Notes under the pieces: generated by a model
Seen by the model: only the letters and a program-made list of their open reading frames with translations
Database searches by the model: none
What the model was told of the DNA's origin: nothing
Shown here: positions 26,752 through 35,700 of the stretch, in pieces
Position numbering within the stretch: position 1 is the stretch's first letter
Layout: each line of letters opens with the position of its first letter
Source of the DNA: Myxosarcina sp. GA_180221_E-2-1-MAG-40_15
Lineage (GTDB): Bacteria > Cyanobacteriota > Cyanobacteriia > Cyanobacteriales > Xenococcaceae
DNA length: 64,000 nucleotides
NCBI GenBank assembly: GCA_020692205.1
Contig: JAIMKV010000001.1
Location: 108,259 to 172,258 of the forward strand
Direction of reading: 5' to 3'
Program-made: the position numbers and the translations under genes

Positions 26752-27113
26752 AATTAGTTGGGGTTTAAAGGTGTGGGGAGTGTATTGGGTATTATTTACG
26801 GCAGTTGTCAGTTAAATTGACTACGCTTTTTATTAACTAGTTTTGAGCTTCGTCGGTTTTTGGCGTAGTCCTAAAGGACTATGCGGCTTGTCGAGTGAGA
26901 AGCTTCTCACTCAACAAGTCGATTCCATCTCTTGTAGCGAAACCTCAGCATTGCTCGACTTCAAAATGCGCCGTATAGCTTCCCTAAAGAACCAGCTTCT
27001 AGCTTCTTAAAGTCAAACTCATGTATTCTACTCAACCTAAAAGCGCGGTAAGTAACTAGAGCCTCACTAAGAAGCGCGAGATAACTAAATTAAATATGCT
27101 TAAATTTTAATGA
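26752..27113. repeat. Gene-free interval with two palindromes (26867-26880 and 26887-26918)
   Basis: AGTCCT-AA-AGGACT (26867-26880) is a perfect short palindrome. CTTGTCGAGTGAGAAG and CTTCTCACTCAACAAG (26887-26918) are inverted copies with one mismatch. CCTAAAGGACTATGCG (26870-26885) resembles part of the dispersed repeat near 52.1 kb. AGCTTC is repeated several times after it. No gene, RNA gene or terminator is seen elsewhere in the interval. Confidence 0.5.
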
Positions 27114-27893
27114 TTATCTAATGTTATCTCGCGTGTCTTTCGGTTCTACAATAATTACATCAGGGTCACTATTTGTAGTAACGTTACGTTTATTTGTAGT
27201 TCTTGGTTCGGTGGCTTCTAGGCGATCGCTTGAAGTTGTTAGAGGTTCACCTGCCACTGTACGACCACCTATAGTATTACCCACGGCAGCATTAGTTTCA
27301 ACTACTCCAGAGCGATTAATGCCAGAGGTACGATTATAAGCATCGTCATCGATATCGTTAGCGTCGTAAACGCCATATTCTTCAATGCCATTATCTCGTA
27401 AAATTCTTTCTGCACGGCTAATATCGGCATCTGTACCATTAACCATAATTAAATAACTGCCGCTACCGACGCGATCGCTATAAATTTTGGCTTGATCTTC
27501 AGGAATACCCAAGCCTACTAAACCGCCAATAATACCGCCTGCTGCTGCACCGATACCTGCACCAGCTAAAGTTGTTGCGATCGCAGTTGCTGCTTCGCCA
27601 GCGACAATAATTGGACCTACACCAGGAATAGCCAAAGTACCTAAACCTACTAGCAAACCACCGATACCGCCTAACACAGTCCCAGTAGTTGCGCCAGCAC
27701 CAGCACCCTCAGCTGCGTTGTTGCCTTCATCTTGAGCTGTATCTATTCCTGCTGCTTGAGTAACCTGATCGGCATCTTTAGCAATAACGTTGACGCGATT
27801 CATATCAAAACCGTCGTCTTTGAGTGCGCGCAAAGCTCTTTCTGCTTCATCGCGACTATAAAATAAACCTACTGAACGTCTGTACTTATTCAT
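27114..27893 (-). CDS. General stress protein, YflT-like N-terminus with glycine-rich membrane segments
   Basis: The 259-residue product starts with a YflT-type alpha-beta domain (SVGLFYSRDEAERALRALKD, then DGFDMNRVNVIAKD). Residues about 68-130 are glycine/alanine-rich helices (GTVLGGIGGLLVGLGTLAIP; GAGIGAAAGGIIGGLVGLGI), a probable glycine zipper that may sit in a membrane. A second alpha-beta element follows (GSGSYLIMVNGTDADISRAE). The last 80 residues are polar, threonine- and asparagine-rich and probably disordered. Homologues are stress-induced in other bacteria. It sits in the same-strand stress island, next to a small secreted protein gene. Confidence 0.85.
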   Translation of the reverse strand: MNKYRRSVGLFYSRDEAERALRALKDDGFDMNRVNVIAKDADQVTQAAGIDTAQDEGNNAAEGAGAGATTGTVLGGIGGLLVGLGTLAIPGVGPIIVAGEAATAIATTLAGAGIGAAAGGIIGGLVGLGIPEDQAKIYSDRVGSGSYLIMVNGTDADISRAERILRDNGIEEYGVYDANDIDDDAYNRTSGINRSGVVETNAAVGNTIGGRTVAGEPLTTSSDRLEATEPRTTNKRNVTTNSDPDVIIVEPKDTRDNIR

Positions 27894-28107
27894 GATTTTT
27901 TTTGAGTAAACGACACTTCATTCTTTTCTGCATCGCTAATTTATTCATCGCTCAAAAGTTATAAGTGTAGACAACTACAACTTTGGGTAGAGAAATATGG
28001 CGTTGCCTAGCTATGAGTTAGTTTAGTTTAGATAGCGATTGATGAGTCTTTCATTCTTCGCCTCCAACTAAACCATTCCACAGTGACGCAACGCCAGAAA
28101 TATTTAT

Positions 28108-28464
28108 TTAAGGGTGCGTTTCGTTATTGATTGGTTCGTCGCCCGTAATCTGTTCGACAAACTTTTTGGTGCTACGAGGTAATGTTTCGTCTAAGTTAAG
28201 CTTTTCACTAATACTTTTATTATCTTCGTCTGGTTCAGCCATCTTAGATCGCATTGCTTGTTCCTCTTGTCGACGCATTTTAGCCGCTTCGTATTGAGCA
28301 TCGCTTACCACATCTGTCGGATCAAGATTAGTTGTATCACGAGTAATAGCATCTGCTGCGATCGCAGTAGTATTACTGATAAAAGCTACGCCAAAACATA
28401 AAGTAATTGAAGCTAAAAATATAGTGACAATGCGACGTAAATTGAGCGAGAAAAATGACAACAT
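28108..28464 (-). CDS. Small secreted protein of the stress island
   Basis: A 118-residue protein with a clear signal peptide (IVTIFLASITLCFGVAFISN, then TTAIAADA; cleavage likely after AIA). The mature part is hydrophilic and helical, with EAAKMRRQEEQAMRSKMAEP and the end NLDETLPRSTKKFVEQITGD. No lipobox is present, so it should be free in the periplasm or lumen. I do not recognise the family; small polar proteins like this are common near cyanobacterial stress genes. Confidence 0.75.
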   Translation of the reverse strand: MLSFFSLNLRRIVTIFLASITLCFGVAFISNTTAIAADAITRDTTNLDPTDVVSDAQYEAAKMRRQEEQAMRSKMAEPDEDNKSISEKLNLDETLPRSTKKFVEQITGDEPINNETHP

Positions 28465-28607
28465 GATTACCTCTTGGTTAATCTAAATTAATTGAATTAT
28501 GGTTTGCTTTTGGTTTTATTGTTGGAATCAGCTTTAACCAAAGTATCTCGTTTATTGACTCGTTTGATTTTTCGGCATGATGAATGGTTAAAACAGCTCC
28601 AACCTGT

Positions 28608-29276
28608 TTATTTAGGACCCTTTGGTTGCCCTGTGGTGGTAGCTATTTCACCAGTTTCCATCAACTGTTTAAAGCGATTTAATTCGTCACCTATTTGTTC
28701 TTGAGGTGATTCACCAAAAAGTTTGGCGATCGCATTAGTTAGCGCGCCTCCTGGAGGTTGATATTCCAGAACTACTTTGACCTGAGTACCGCGATTGCCT
28801 GTAGCCGGTTGAAAGCGCACCAAACCACAGTTGTTGATGTCTGCATTGCCCAAAGCATTCCAGGCGATCAGATGATCTGGTTCATCAGCAATAATTTCTG
28901 CATCCCACTCAACGTTTAGATCTAAAGGTGCATTGGCTACCCAGTGAGATACTGTCCCTGCTTCGTTTTTATTGGTTACGGACTTTAGATGTTTCATAAA
29001 GTTGGGCAGGTTAGTCAAGTTACGCCAGTAGTTATATAGTTCGCTAGCAGGACGATCAATTGTCACCGTTTTTTCTACCTGAATATTTGGCGTTAAACCA
29101 ACTGCTTCGGCAACCTGATCAACTAGATTGGTTTCCTTCGGTTTGGGCTTCTGGCTATAATCGGCTAAAACCTCTTGTAAAGAACGCTGCTGCAAATTTC
29201 TAATGACCAAGGGACTATTAATAATTTCCTCGGTGGTAGTTGCCGTAATCGTACCTGACGAATCAACTCGTTCCAT
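28608..29276 (-). CDS. SRPBCC family protein (polyketide cyclase/COQ10-like)
   Basis: This 222-residue protein contains a helix-grip START-like domain from about residue 68: VEKTVTIDRPASELYNYWRN, then LTNLPNFMKHLKSVTNKNEA, and VKVVLEYQPPGGALTNAIAK near the C-terminus. Such domains bind hydrophobic ligands, including quinones. The N-terminal 65 residues are a polar extension (INSPLVIRNLQQRSLQEVLA). It lies between the small secreted protein and the lipoprotein on the same strand. Related SRPBCC proteins commonly accompany alcohol dehydrogenases and Rieske oxidoreductases in stress clusters, as here. The ligand is unknown. Confidence 0.88.
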   Translation of the reverse strand: MERVDSSGTITATTTEEIINSPLVIRNLQQRSLQEVLADYSQKPKPKETNLVDQVAEAVGLTPNIQVEKTVTIDRPASELYNYWRNLTNLPNFMKHLKSVTNKNEAGTVSHWVANAPLDLNVEWDAEIIADEPDHLIAWNALGNADINNCGLVRFQPATGNRGTQVKVVLEYQPPGGALTNAIAKLFGESPQEQIGDELNRFKQLMETGEIATTTGQPKGPK

Positions 29277-29466
29277 AATAGTTGTGGATAAGGGGTGTAC
29301 GCGATCGCACTCAATTAAACTGAAAAATCAATTCAAATTCATGCAACCGTAATAGCTACAAAACTATATTTCGCTAATTTGGTCACTTTGACTTCAATCT
29401 AAAGACAGAAGTTTTGTGGGTAACAATAACGTTCAGGCAAGAATTGATCACACTGAGCCAAGTAAA

Positions 29467-29817
29467 CTAAAAATTACTAGCGTCCTGGAACATTTGCTTG
29501 GTTTTCTCTAATAGTTTGTTTTCAGGATTGACACGATTAATAGCTGGTTGTTTGGGAGTCGGAATTTGACGGGGATTTAATAACTCCTCTTGTTGTTTTG
29601 GACTGATAAAATCATCAACGCTATCTAATGATTTTGCTTTTTTGGATTTGGAATAAAGTAATCCTACTTCCTGTTTTCCCGTTGACAAATCTGCTTTTGC
29701 AGTTTTACTTGTTTCTTCATTGTTACAAGCTGTAGCAAATAAGAGAATAACTCCCAACAAAAAGCCAATAATAATTCTGTCTAGCTTCAATTGTTGAAGT
29801 TTGTTGCTTATTTTCAT
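29467..29817 (-). CDS. Small lipoprotein with KAKSLDSV module (paralogue 1)
   Basis: A 116-residue protein with a lipoprotein signal (RIIIGFLLGVILLFATACNN; lipidated cysteine near residue 31). From about residue 52 it carries the module GLLYSKSKKAKSLDSVDDFI, then SPKQQEELLNPRQIP and KQPAINRVNPENKLLEKTKQ. The same module ends the lipoprotein at 54215-54742, about two thirds identical by eye, while their linkers differ. The repeat of this pair in both stress-like loci suggests a shared function at the membrane surface. I cannot assign a family. Confidence 0.8.
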   Translation of the reverse strand: MKISNKLQQLKLDRIIIGFLLGVILLFATACNNEETSKTAKADLSTGKQEVGLLYSKSKKAKSLDSVDDFISPKQQEELLNPRQIPTPKQPAINRVNPENKLLEKTKQMFQDASNF

Positions 29818-29884
29818 GTTTGAACCTCTATGAGTAAATCGATTAAATAATTGATCTATTTGGCGGTCGCCTGCAATTCGAGCT

Positions 29885-31399
29885 TTAAACTGCTTTCGGT
29901 TCTAAATCTTTGACAGGAGGGCCTTGAATTACCTTACCGTCACAGGTAAAACGCCCACCGTGACAGGGACAATCCCAGCTTTTTTCGGCACTGTTCCATT
30001 GAACAATACAGGCTAAATGAGGACAGGTAGCATTAACCGCAGTTACTCTGCCTGCTTCATCTTTATAAACCCCAACTTTCTCACCCTTGAAGGTAATTAT
30101 TTTACCTTCTCCTGGTTTAACATCATCGGCAGACCAGTTTTGAATGCCTTTGAGCCTGTCTCCTACCCAGTGCATTCCCACATCTAAATTGTTTTTAATT
30201 GATTCTTGAGTAATAAAAGGAGTTGCCCGCAGAGAGTCGTATAGTTCTGCCCAGGGGTTTTCTTTGCCTAACACTAAATCAGATAATAGCATTCCCGCCA
30301 TTGTTCCTTTACTCATGCCCCAAAGGCTAAAGCCCGTTGCCACATAAATGCGATCATTAGCAGGAGTCAATTTACCAATGTATGGGAGTCGATCAAAAGA
30401 CTTATAATCTTGACTAGACCAACGATAGTCAATCTGGTCAATGCCAAAATGAGAATGTGCATAGCGTTCTAATTCTGCGTAAGACTCTTCTGTATTGGTT
30501 TGGTCAGCTACTTTATGACCACCGCCACCAATTAATAGCAGTAAATTACCATCATCTGTGGGGGTTGTACGAATGGAGTGATAGTTTTTGCCAACACCAA
30601 TATACATTCCTGCTGGGGCTTTTGTGGGATTAATTTTGGCCCCGATAATGTAAGAACGTTGGGGATATGTCTTGGCAAAGAATAACCCTTGATCCATAAT
30701 TGGCAGCTGGGTAGTTAACAGTACATCACTAGCTTGTAAAGTAGTATCGTTAGCAAATACAGTACAGAGTGTACCTTCTTCGACAGTTTGGACACGGCTA
30801 TCTTGAAACACATAGCTACCGTCACCAGGGATAGTATTAACTAAGTGCAAAAGATATTTGCGGACATGAAACTCAGCTTGGTTGGTGAATTTTAATGCCC
30901 CGGCAATCTCAAACGGAAGAGTAGTTTCGGTAACTAATTCGGCTGGCAAACCAAGCTTTATTGCTGCATCGTACTCTTGTTGAATCTGATTAAGATTGTC
31001 TTGATTCTCGGCAAAGCTATAGGTATCATTACGTTGAAAATCGCAGTCTATTCCTTCTTGTTCTACAGTAGCTGCGACAAACTCTACCCCAGCCTGATTT
31101 GACTCGCCATAGAGTCTGGCTTGATCTTCGCCAAGTTTGTCGATTAAGTCTGCATAGATTAACTGATGTAAAGAAGTAACTTTAGCGGTAGTATGGCCAC
31201 TGGCACTAGCTGCTATCTGTTGTGCTTCGATTAAAGCGACAGTCTTGCCTGCTTTTTTGAGTAGATAGGCTGCGGTAATACCCGTGATTCCTGCACCAAT
31301 TATTGCTACATCTACAGTCACGTTTTCCATTTGAGGAAAAGAGGTTTTAACAGTAGAATCTAGCCAAAAGGAAATCGGTTTCCCTGGCAAAGTTTTCAT
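29885..31399 (-). CDS. FAD-dependent oxidoreductase with C-terminal Rieske [2Fe-2S] domain
   Basis: A 504-residue protein. The N-terminal Rossmann loop VDVAIIGAGITGITAAYLLK binds FAD in a DAO-type fold, and the region RSYIIGAKINPTKAPAGMYI to LPYIGKLTPANDRIYVATGF completes it. Residues about 455-500 form a Rieske domain: CPHLACIVQWNSAEKSWDCP with C-x-H and the C-P-C-H-G-G second half, giving the two Cys and two His ligands. Electrons could pass from the amine or sugar substrate's FAD to the cluster. It belongs to the stress island; the substrate is not known. The gene is followed 67 bp later by the lipoprotein gene. Confidence 0.92.
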   Translation of the reverse strand: MKTLPGKPISFWLDSTVKTSFPQMENVTVDVAIIGAGITGITAAYLLKKAGKTVALIEAQQIAASASGHTTAKVTSLHQLIYADLIDKLGEDQARLYGESNQAGVEFVAATVEQEGIDCDFQRNDTYSFAENQDNLNQIQQEYDAAIKLGLPAELVTETTLPFEIAGALKFTNQAEFHVRKYLLHLVNTIPGDGSYVFQDSRVQTVEEGTLCTVFANDTTLQASDVLLTTQLPIMDQGLFFAKTYPQRSYIIGAKINPTKAPAGMYIGVGKNYHSIRTTPTDDGNLLLLIGGGGHKVADQTNTEESYAELERYAHSHFGIDQIDYRWSSQDYKSFDRLPYIGKLTPANDRIYVATGFSLWGMSKGTMAGMLLSDLVLGKENPWAELYDSLRATPFITQESIKNNLDVGMHWVGDRLKGIQNWSADDVKPGEGKIITFKGEKVGVYKDEAGRVTAVNATCPHLACIVQWNSAEKSWDCPCHGGRFTCDGKVIQGPPVKDLEPKAV

Positions 31400-31568
31400 A
31401 ATATTAAAGGGATTAAAAAGATTCAGCTAATGTATTCAGTCTAGATAATTAGGCCAATAAAACACCATCTATCATCAGATTTATTTAATTGCTATAGAAG
31501 TAAAGAAATAGAAACAACTAGAAAAACCAACTAGGTTTTAATTGATGAATAACTACTATTGGTGGCAA

Positions 31569-32366
31569 TTAATGGCGATTAATTATCTGCTGAGGTTTGG
31601 TCGGATAAGTATCTAAATTGCTTTGGTTTTGTTCAATTTGCCTTTGAATCGCGATCGCCTGTTGATGAGCCTGTTCTCCCTCAATACCTTCAGGGCGCAT
31701 ATCTAACTCGATTAAAGCTGCTTTTCGACCATAAACAATCAAAGTATCTCCAGGATAAATACAGGTATCGCCGTATGGTGCGCCGATATAAATGCGATCG
31801 CGTCTCTCAATACCCAAGACAGCTATTCCTTCATCCGCTAACCGTAACTGTTTAAGTTTTTTATTGGCCAGCCAATTATCATCATTGACTTCTATTTCTG
31901 TTACTTGGTATTTTCCTTTAAGATGTAGCAACCTAGCATAATCTCGTAAATCTAAATCCGTCCAGCGACGTAAACCTTTTCTGACCAAACGAGTCAAGAT
32001 ACGATTAAAAGCGCGATTGGTAGCCAATAGCCACAGCACCCCAATGCCGATTAATAAGTAGAGTAACCGAGATAGTCCATCTCCCGTCGAAGAAGTGGAG
32101 ACAAAGGTAATAACCAAAGAAGAAATAACGGTAATGAAACCCGCGTTACCTAAAAACATCAGCCACATGATAATGCGTCGGCGTAAGGGATGCTTGACTA
32201 TTGCCTCGGATTCAGCCGTGGCAAATCCTGTACCAGTAAAAGCAGAGCGTGCTTGAAATTTAGCTGATGTTCGCGATAAGCCTGTCAAGGTTAAAGCTTC
32301 TGTGGCAATACGAGTAATTAGTAGAGATAGTGTAATTGCAATTAAAACTGAAATCAGAGCAGCCAT
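31569..32366 (-). CDS. Membrane protein with RCK_C (TrkA-C) domain
   Basis: The 265-residue product has about three hydrophobic helices in residues 1-115. They enclose SRTSAKFQARSAFTGTGFAT, a loop with a T-G-F element like potassium-channel/TrkH pore loops, then WLMFLGNAGFITVISSLVIT. Residues about 155-230 form an RCK_C domain (WLANKKLKQLRLADEGIAVL and DTCIYPGDTLIVYGRKAALI), a small ligand-binding module that gates cation transport. The similarity to K+ transporters is inference from the motif and domain. It is the first gene of the minus-strand stress island. Confidence 0.85.
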   Translation of the reverse strand: MAALISVLIAITLSLLITRIATEALTLTGLSRTSAKFQARSAFTGTGFATAESEAIVKHPLRRRIIMWLMFLGNAGFITVISSLVITFVSTSSTGDGLSRLLYLLIGIGVLWLLATNRAFNRILTRLVRKGLRRWTDLDLRDYARLLHLKGKYQVTEIEVNDDNWLANKKLKQLRLADEGIAVLGIERRDRIYIGAPYGDTCIYPGDTLIVYGRKAALIELDMRPEGIEGEQAHQQAIAIQRQIEQNQSNLDTYPTKPQQIINRH

Positions 32367-32371
32367 TATTT

Positions 32372-32403
32372 AAGTCAGAAGTCAGAAGTTAGAAGTTAGA
32401 AGT
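32372..32403. repeat. Heptamer tandem repeat (AGTCAGA/AGTTAGA)
   Basis: Four and a half units of AGTCAGA or AGTTAGA with a strict 7-bp period. Same class as the arrays near 33.3, 35.7, 37.4 and 58.0 kb; tandem heptamers (STRR) are known in cyanobacteria. Confidence 0.8.
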
Positions 32404-32596
32404 ATTGTTGCTCTATTAACCTTAATATATAGTATTTCCTTATTTGCAGCTGAGAATGATGTCACTTGTCCCAGGTAAAATAAAAAGTTGCTCCCTGGGC
32501 GAGTTACAGTATCTTTAGTCTGGTAGCAGCAGGAACATTAAATCTAAGTCTTTGGTTAGTATTGATGCCGTAGAATCACCTATAAATAAGTACTAA

Positions 32597-33277
32597 ATGA
32601 CTACCTATACCGACAACAATAAAAGCGTAGAAATAACTCTCCAACCTGGCGAGTCTATTTATGCAGAAGCTGGCGCATTTTGCTACAGTGATGGCTTTAT
32701 TGAAGCTAAAACTACTACGGGTGGCGTTATGTCGGCAGTAAAAAAGCTAGTTACTAAAGAAAAGTTGTTTCAAGTCCTCTGGATAAATAACGGCAGTAAA
32801 CCTGGCCGAATTGCTTTAGCTAGCCCGTTTGAAAGCACGATTGAAGAAGTAGAAGTTTCTGCCAACTATAGCTTAATAGCGCAAAGAGGCGCCTGGTTAG
32901 CTTCAGACCCAACTGTAAGGCTAGATGTAACGATGAATTTGGGGTTGAGTGGCTTTCTGGGTGGAGAAGGAATTATTTTTCAGAAATTCACGGGCAAGGG
33001 TCGGGTTTTTATTACGGCAGGCGGGGATCTCAAAGCAATTAATCTCAATGCAGGAGAAAGCTTGAATGTTGATACTGGGTGCATTGTTGGTTTTGCCGAG
33101 TCGGTGAAATATGAGATTAAATCCGCAGGCGGCATATTCACTTCGATATTCGGCGGAGAAGGTCTGATTTTAGCTAAATTAAGCGGCCCTGGGATCGTAA
33201 TCCTACAAACACATCCCGAAAATGCGATCAACAAAGTAGCTTCAGGCTCTGCTCAAAGATCATCGGGGGGTTTCTGA
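32597..33277 (+). CDS. TIGR00266/AIM24 family protein
   Basis: A 226-residue, all-beta protein. It contains ITLQPGESIYAEAGAFCYSD, then GRIALASPFESTIEEVEVSA, the repeated GEGIIFQKFTGKGRVFITAG and GGEGLILAKLSGPGIVILQT elements, which form the beta-barrel of the AIM24 family. The molecular role is not established in bacteria; a yeast member affects mitochondrial membrane organisation. There is no signal peptide. The stop codon overlaps the first unit of a heptamer repeat (33273-33290). Confidence 0.9.
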   Translation: MTTYTDNNKSVEITLQPGESIYAEAGAFCYSDGFIEAKTTTGGVMSAVKKLVTKEKLFQVLWINNGSKPGRIALASPFESTIEEVEVSANYSLIAQRGAWLASDPTVRLDVTMNLGLSGFLGGEGIIFQKFTGKGRVFITAGGDLKAINLNAGESLNVDTGCIVGFAESVKYEIKSAGGIFTSIFGGEGLILAKLSGPGIVILQTHPENAINKVASGSAQRSSGGF

Positions 33278-33290
33278 CTTCTGACTTCTT
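33273..33290. repeat. Heptamer repeat overlapping the AIM24 stop codon
   Basis: TTCTGAC-TTCTGAC-TTCT-type units; the TGA stop of the upstream gene (33275-33277) lies inside. Followed directly by the convergent kinase gene. Confidence 0.65.
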
Positions 33291-33300
33291 GTCTCTTGGC

Positions 33301-35388
33301 TTACTCGTCCCAGGTAAAGTAAAAAGTTGCTCCTTGTCCTAGTTTGGACTCAACTCGGATCGAGTTACCTCGTTCCTCTAAAATCTTTTTGACGATTGAT
33401 AAGCCAATGCCTGTACTTTCAAAGGTATCCCTGGGTTGTAAAGTCTGAAAAATTTGAAAAATTCGTTGATGATGTATGGGGTCAATGCCAGGCCCATCAT
33501 CGCTTACAGCAAACTCGTAACAATTATCTTGCTCTTGAACTGAAATCTCAATTTTGCCTTGATCTTGGTGATGATATTTGATGGCGTTGCCGATAAGGTT
33601 AGTAAACACCTGTTGCAGAGAGATAATATCGGTTTTGAGCGTGGGCATATTAGGGGCGATCGCAATTTCGATCCCCGCAGGAGGGGACAGGAAATCGATT
33701 ACTTTTGTAAGCAAGTCTTTAACCTGAACTGTTGCCGACGAGCGATCGCTTCTGCCAACCCGAGAATAGTCTAATAAGCCTTGAATTAAGCCTTCCATCC
33801 GCTCAACCCGCGACTGCATCAACTGAAGATGACGCTGGTTTTCCTCGGGGATGATGCCTTCTAAATCTTCTCCTAACCAAGTAGCTAGATTGGCGATCGC
33901 TCTCAACGGGGCTTTGAGATCGTGAGAGGTAACGTAGGCAAAACGATCTAATTCCTGGTTACGTTTTTTAAGCAGAGATGCGGTTTTAATCAGTTCTTGA
34001 TTGACCCACTTTAGTTCATCAGCTCTTTCTCTCAGCGACTTTTCTGACTCGATTTGCTCGCTGAGATCTCGCATCACCGTAGATATATACTCCACATCAC
34101 CTTTGGCGGATTTATGGGCAATAATCAGTTGAGAAACTGGTATTTCCTTGCCATCTCGCGTCAGCAAGGCACTTATTCCCAGCCAAGTTCCTTGGGCAGT
34201 GGCGGTAGGAATTCCTTCATTCTGGACGACCCTTGATGCCCATGCAGGATGGTAGTCATTTACCGCTAGATTGGTTGTGTCGTTATCGGCGCTAACTTCG
34301 ACAATCTCCTCCATGCGGGGATTGTGCCAAATTACCTTTCCTGCCACATCAGCTAGTCCGATATAGTCCTCTGAGGCTTCTAAGACTTTAACCAGACGTG
34401 CTAACTCTATCTCCAGTTTGTTTCTCTTTTCCAACTCGTGCTGCAAATTAGTAATTAATTCTGCTTGTTGAATTGCCAGCGATAGCTGTACTGCCAATTT
34501 ATCTAACAAATCAACTTCATCGGTTTTCCACTGGCGAAAGCGATCGCATTGGTGCGCAATCAGTAATCCCCACGGAAAAGAAGCATTGGCTGAGGTGCAG
34601 GCAAGTAAAATCGGTACGACAATCTGAGCTTTGACTTGAAATTTCTCTAGTAGCTGAAGGTGACAATTAGTAAACCCAGCTTGATAGATATTATTGATTG
34701 TCAAAGTTTTTCCGAGTTCATCTGGGCTTGCAGCTCCATTATGAAAGCAAGTATCGCTGATCTTGGTGTTTAATGACTGTTTTTGACCCAATTTAACCGA
34801 CTCGGCGACAATATCACCACTCATGTCTGGGGCAAAGCGATAAATCACCACGCGATCGCATTCGAGTAATAGTCTTACTTCCTTAACGGCGGTATCGAGA
34901 ATTTCTGATAAATTGAGTGACTGGCGAATTCTCAAGGCAGTTTCGGCAATTAACTGTTGCTGTTGCTGATTTTGAGTAAATAGTTTTCTTAGGTGTTGCT
35001 GCTGAAAAACATTAGCGATCGCATTAATTAATATATCCGAGGTTAAGTTTACTTTGACTAGATAATCTTTGACTCCGCTTTTCATTGCCTTGACCGCCAC
35101 AGCTTCACTTCCGTGACCTGTTAACATGATAATCGGCGGAATTCTGCTTCTTTGAGACTGTAGTTCATCAATAAATTCCAGACCATTGCAGTCAGGCAGT
35201 AAATAATCTAGCAAGATTAAATCTGGTAAAGATTTTTCTAGTTTTTCTAAACCTTCTGACCCAGATTCTACTGCGGTTATTTGGTAATCAAATTGTGTTT
35301 GCTGGTTTAAGCAACGACGATAAACCTCTTGGTCTTCTTCTGAATCCTCAATGATCAAAATATTAATCGGGTATTGATTGATAACCAT
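33301..35388 (-). CDS. Receiver-GAF-PAS hybrid histidine kinase
   Basis: Start taken at the ATG at 35388, preceded by AGGAT; an upstream TTG (35409) would add seven residues. The 695-residue protein has an N-terminal receiver (LIIEDSEEDQEVYRRCLNQQ; phosphoacceptor D in LILLDYLLPDCNG), a GAF domain (about 165-320; DRVVIYRFAPDMSGDIVAES), a PAS domain (about 335-455), the dimerisation helix with phospho-histidine in FAYVTSHDLKAPLRAIANLA, and an ATPase domain (NLIGNAIKYH, DDGPGIDP, TGIGLSIVKKI). The GAF signature DRVVIYRF resembles phytochrome-like sensors, but no bilin cysteine motif is obvious. The output partner is unknown. Confidence 0.93.
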   Translation of the reverse strand: MVINQYPINILIIEDSEEDQEVYRRCLNQQTQFDYQITAVESGSEGLEKLEKSLPDLILLDYLLPDCNGLEFIDELQSQRSRIPPIIMLTGHGSEAVAVKAMKSGVKDYLVKVNLTSDILINAIANVFQQQHLRKLFTQNQQQQQLIAETALRIRQSLNLSEILDTAVKEVRLLLECDRVVIYRFAPDMSGDIVAESVKLGQKQSLNTKISDTCFHNGAASPDELGKTLTINNIYQAGFTNCHLQLLEKFQVKAQIVVPILLACTSANASFPWGLLIAHQCDRFRQWKTDEVDLLDKLAVQLSLAIQQAELITNLQHELEKRNKLEIELARLVKVLEASEDYIGLADVAGKVIWHNPRMEEIVEVSADNDTTNLAVNDYHPAWASRVVQNEGIPTATAQGTWLGISALLTRDGKEIPVSQLIIAHKSAKGDVEYISTVMRDLSEQIESEKSLRERADELKWVNQELIKTASLLKKRNQELDRFAYVTSHDLKAPLRAIANLATWLGEDLEGIIPEENQRHLQLMQSRVERMEGLIQGLLDYSRVGRSDRSSATVQVKDLLTKVIDFLSPPAGIEIAIAPNMPTLKTDIISLQQVFTNLIGNAIKYHHQDQGKIEISVQEQDNCYEFAVSDDGPGIDPIHHQRIFQIFQTLQPRDTFESTGIGLSIVKKILEERGNSIRVESKLGQGATFYFTWDE

Positions 35389-35642
35389 CGATCCTAAATA
35401 GTTAAACAAAGCAGCAATTATTAATCACAAACAAGATCCCCAATTGAGATCTCCAATCATGATGGAATAGTCAACAATGATTAGCAGATTATAAGCCAAA
35501 TCATCCAGCCACTGTGCCATGCCGAACGGGATTTAACTTTATTATGATCTCAAATTTGCTTGTTTTGCCCAAATATACTGATAAAACTATCGTATTACAG
35601 ATATTTACTCCATCAGCAGTAAGATATTTAGGTTCAATAACG

Positions 35643-35699
35643 AATGGGTAATGGGTAATGGGTAAAAGATATAGTTTATCAACCTCTGACTTCTGACTT
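35643..35699. repeat. Heptamer arrays: AATGGGT x3 and CTGACTT
   Basis: AATGGGT is repeated three times perfectly (35643-35663); TCTGACTTCTGACTTT follows at 35685-35699, adjoining the cryptochrome stop codon. Both have a 7-bp period. Confidence 0.75.
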
Positions 35700-35700
35700 T

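Noticed and set aside
28001..28096. GGCGTTGC and GCAACGCC inverted repeats about 80 bp apart
   Set aside because: The arms are only eight bases with a long loop and no other features; within chance expectation.
35515..35535. GAACGGGATTTAA shared with 17650-17662
   Set aside because: A 13-base match between two gaps is intriguing but has no palindrome or context that would indicate a site.
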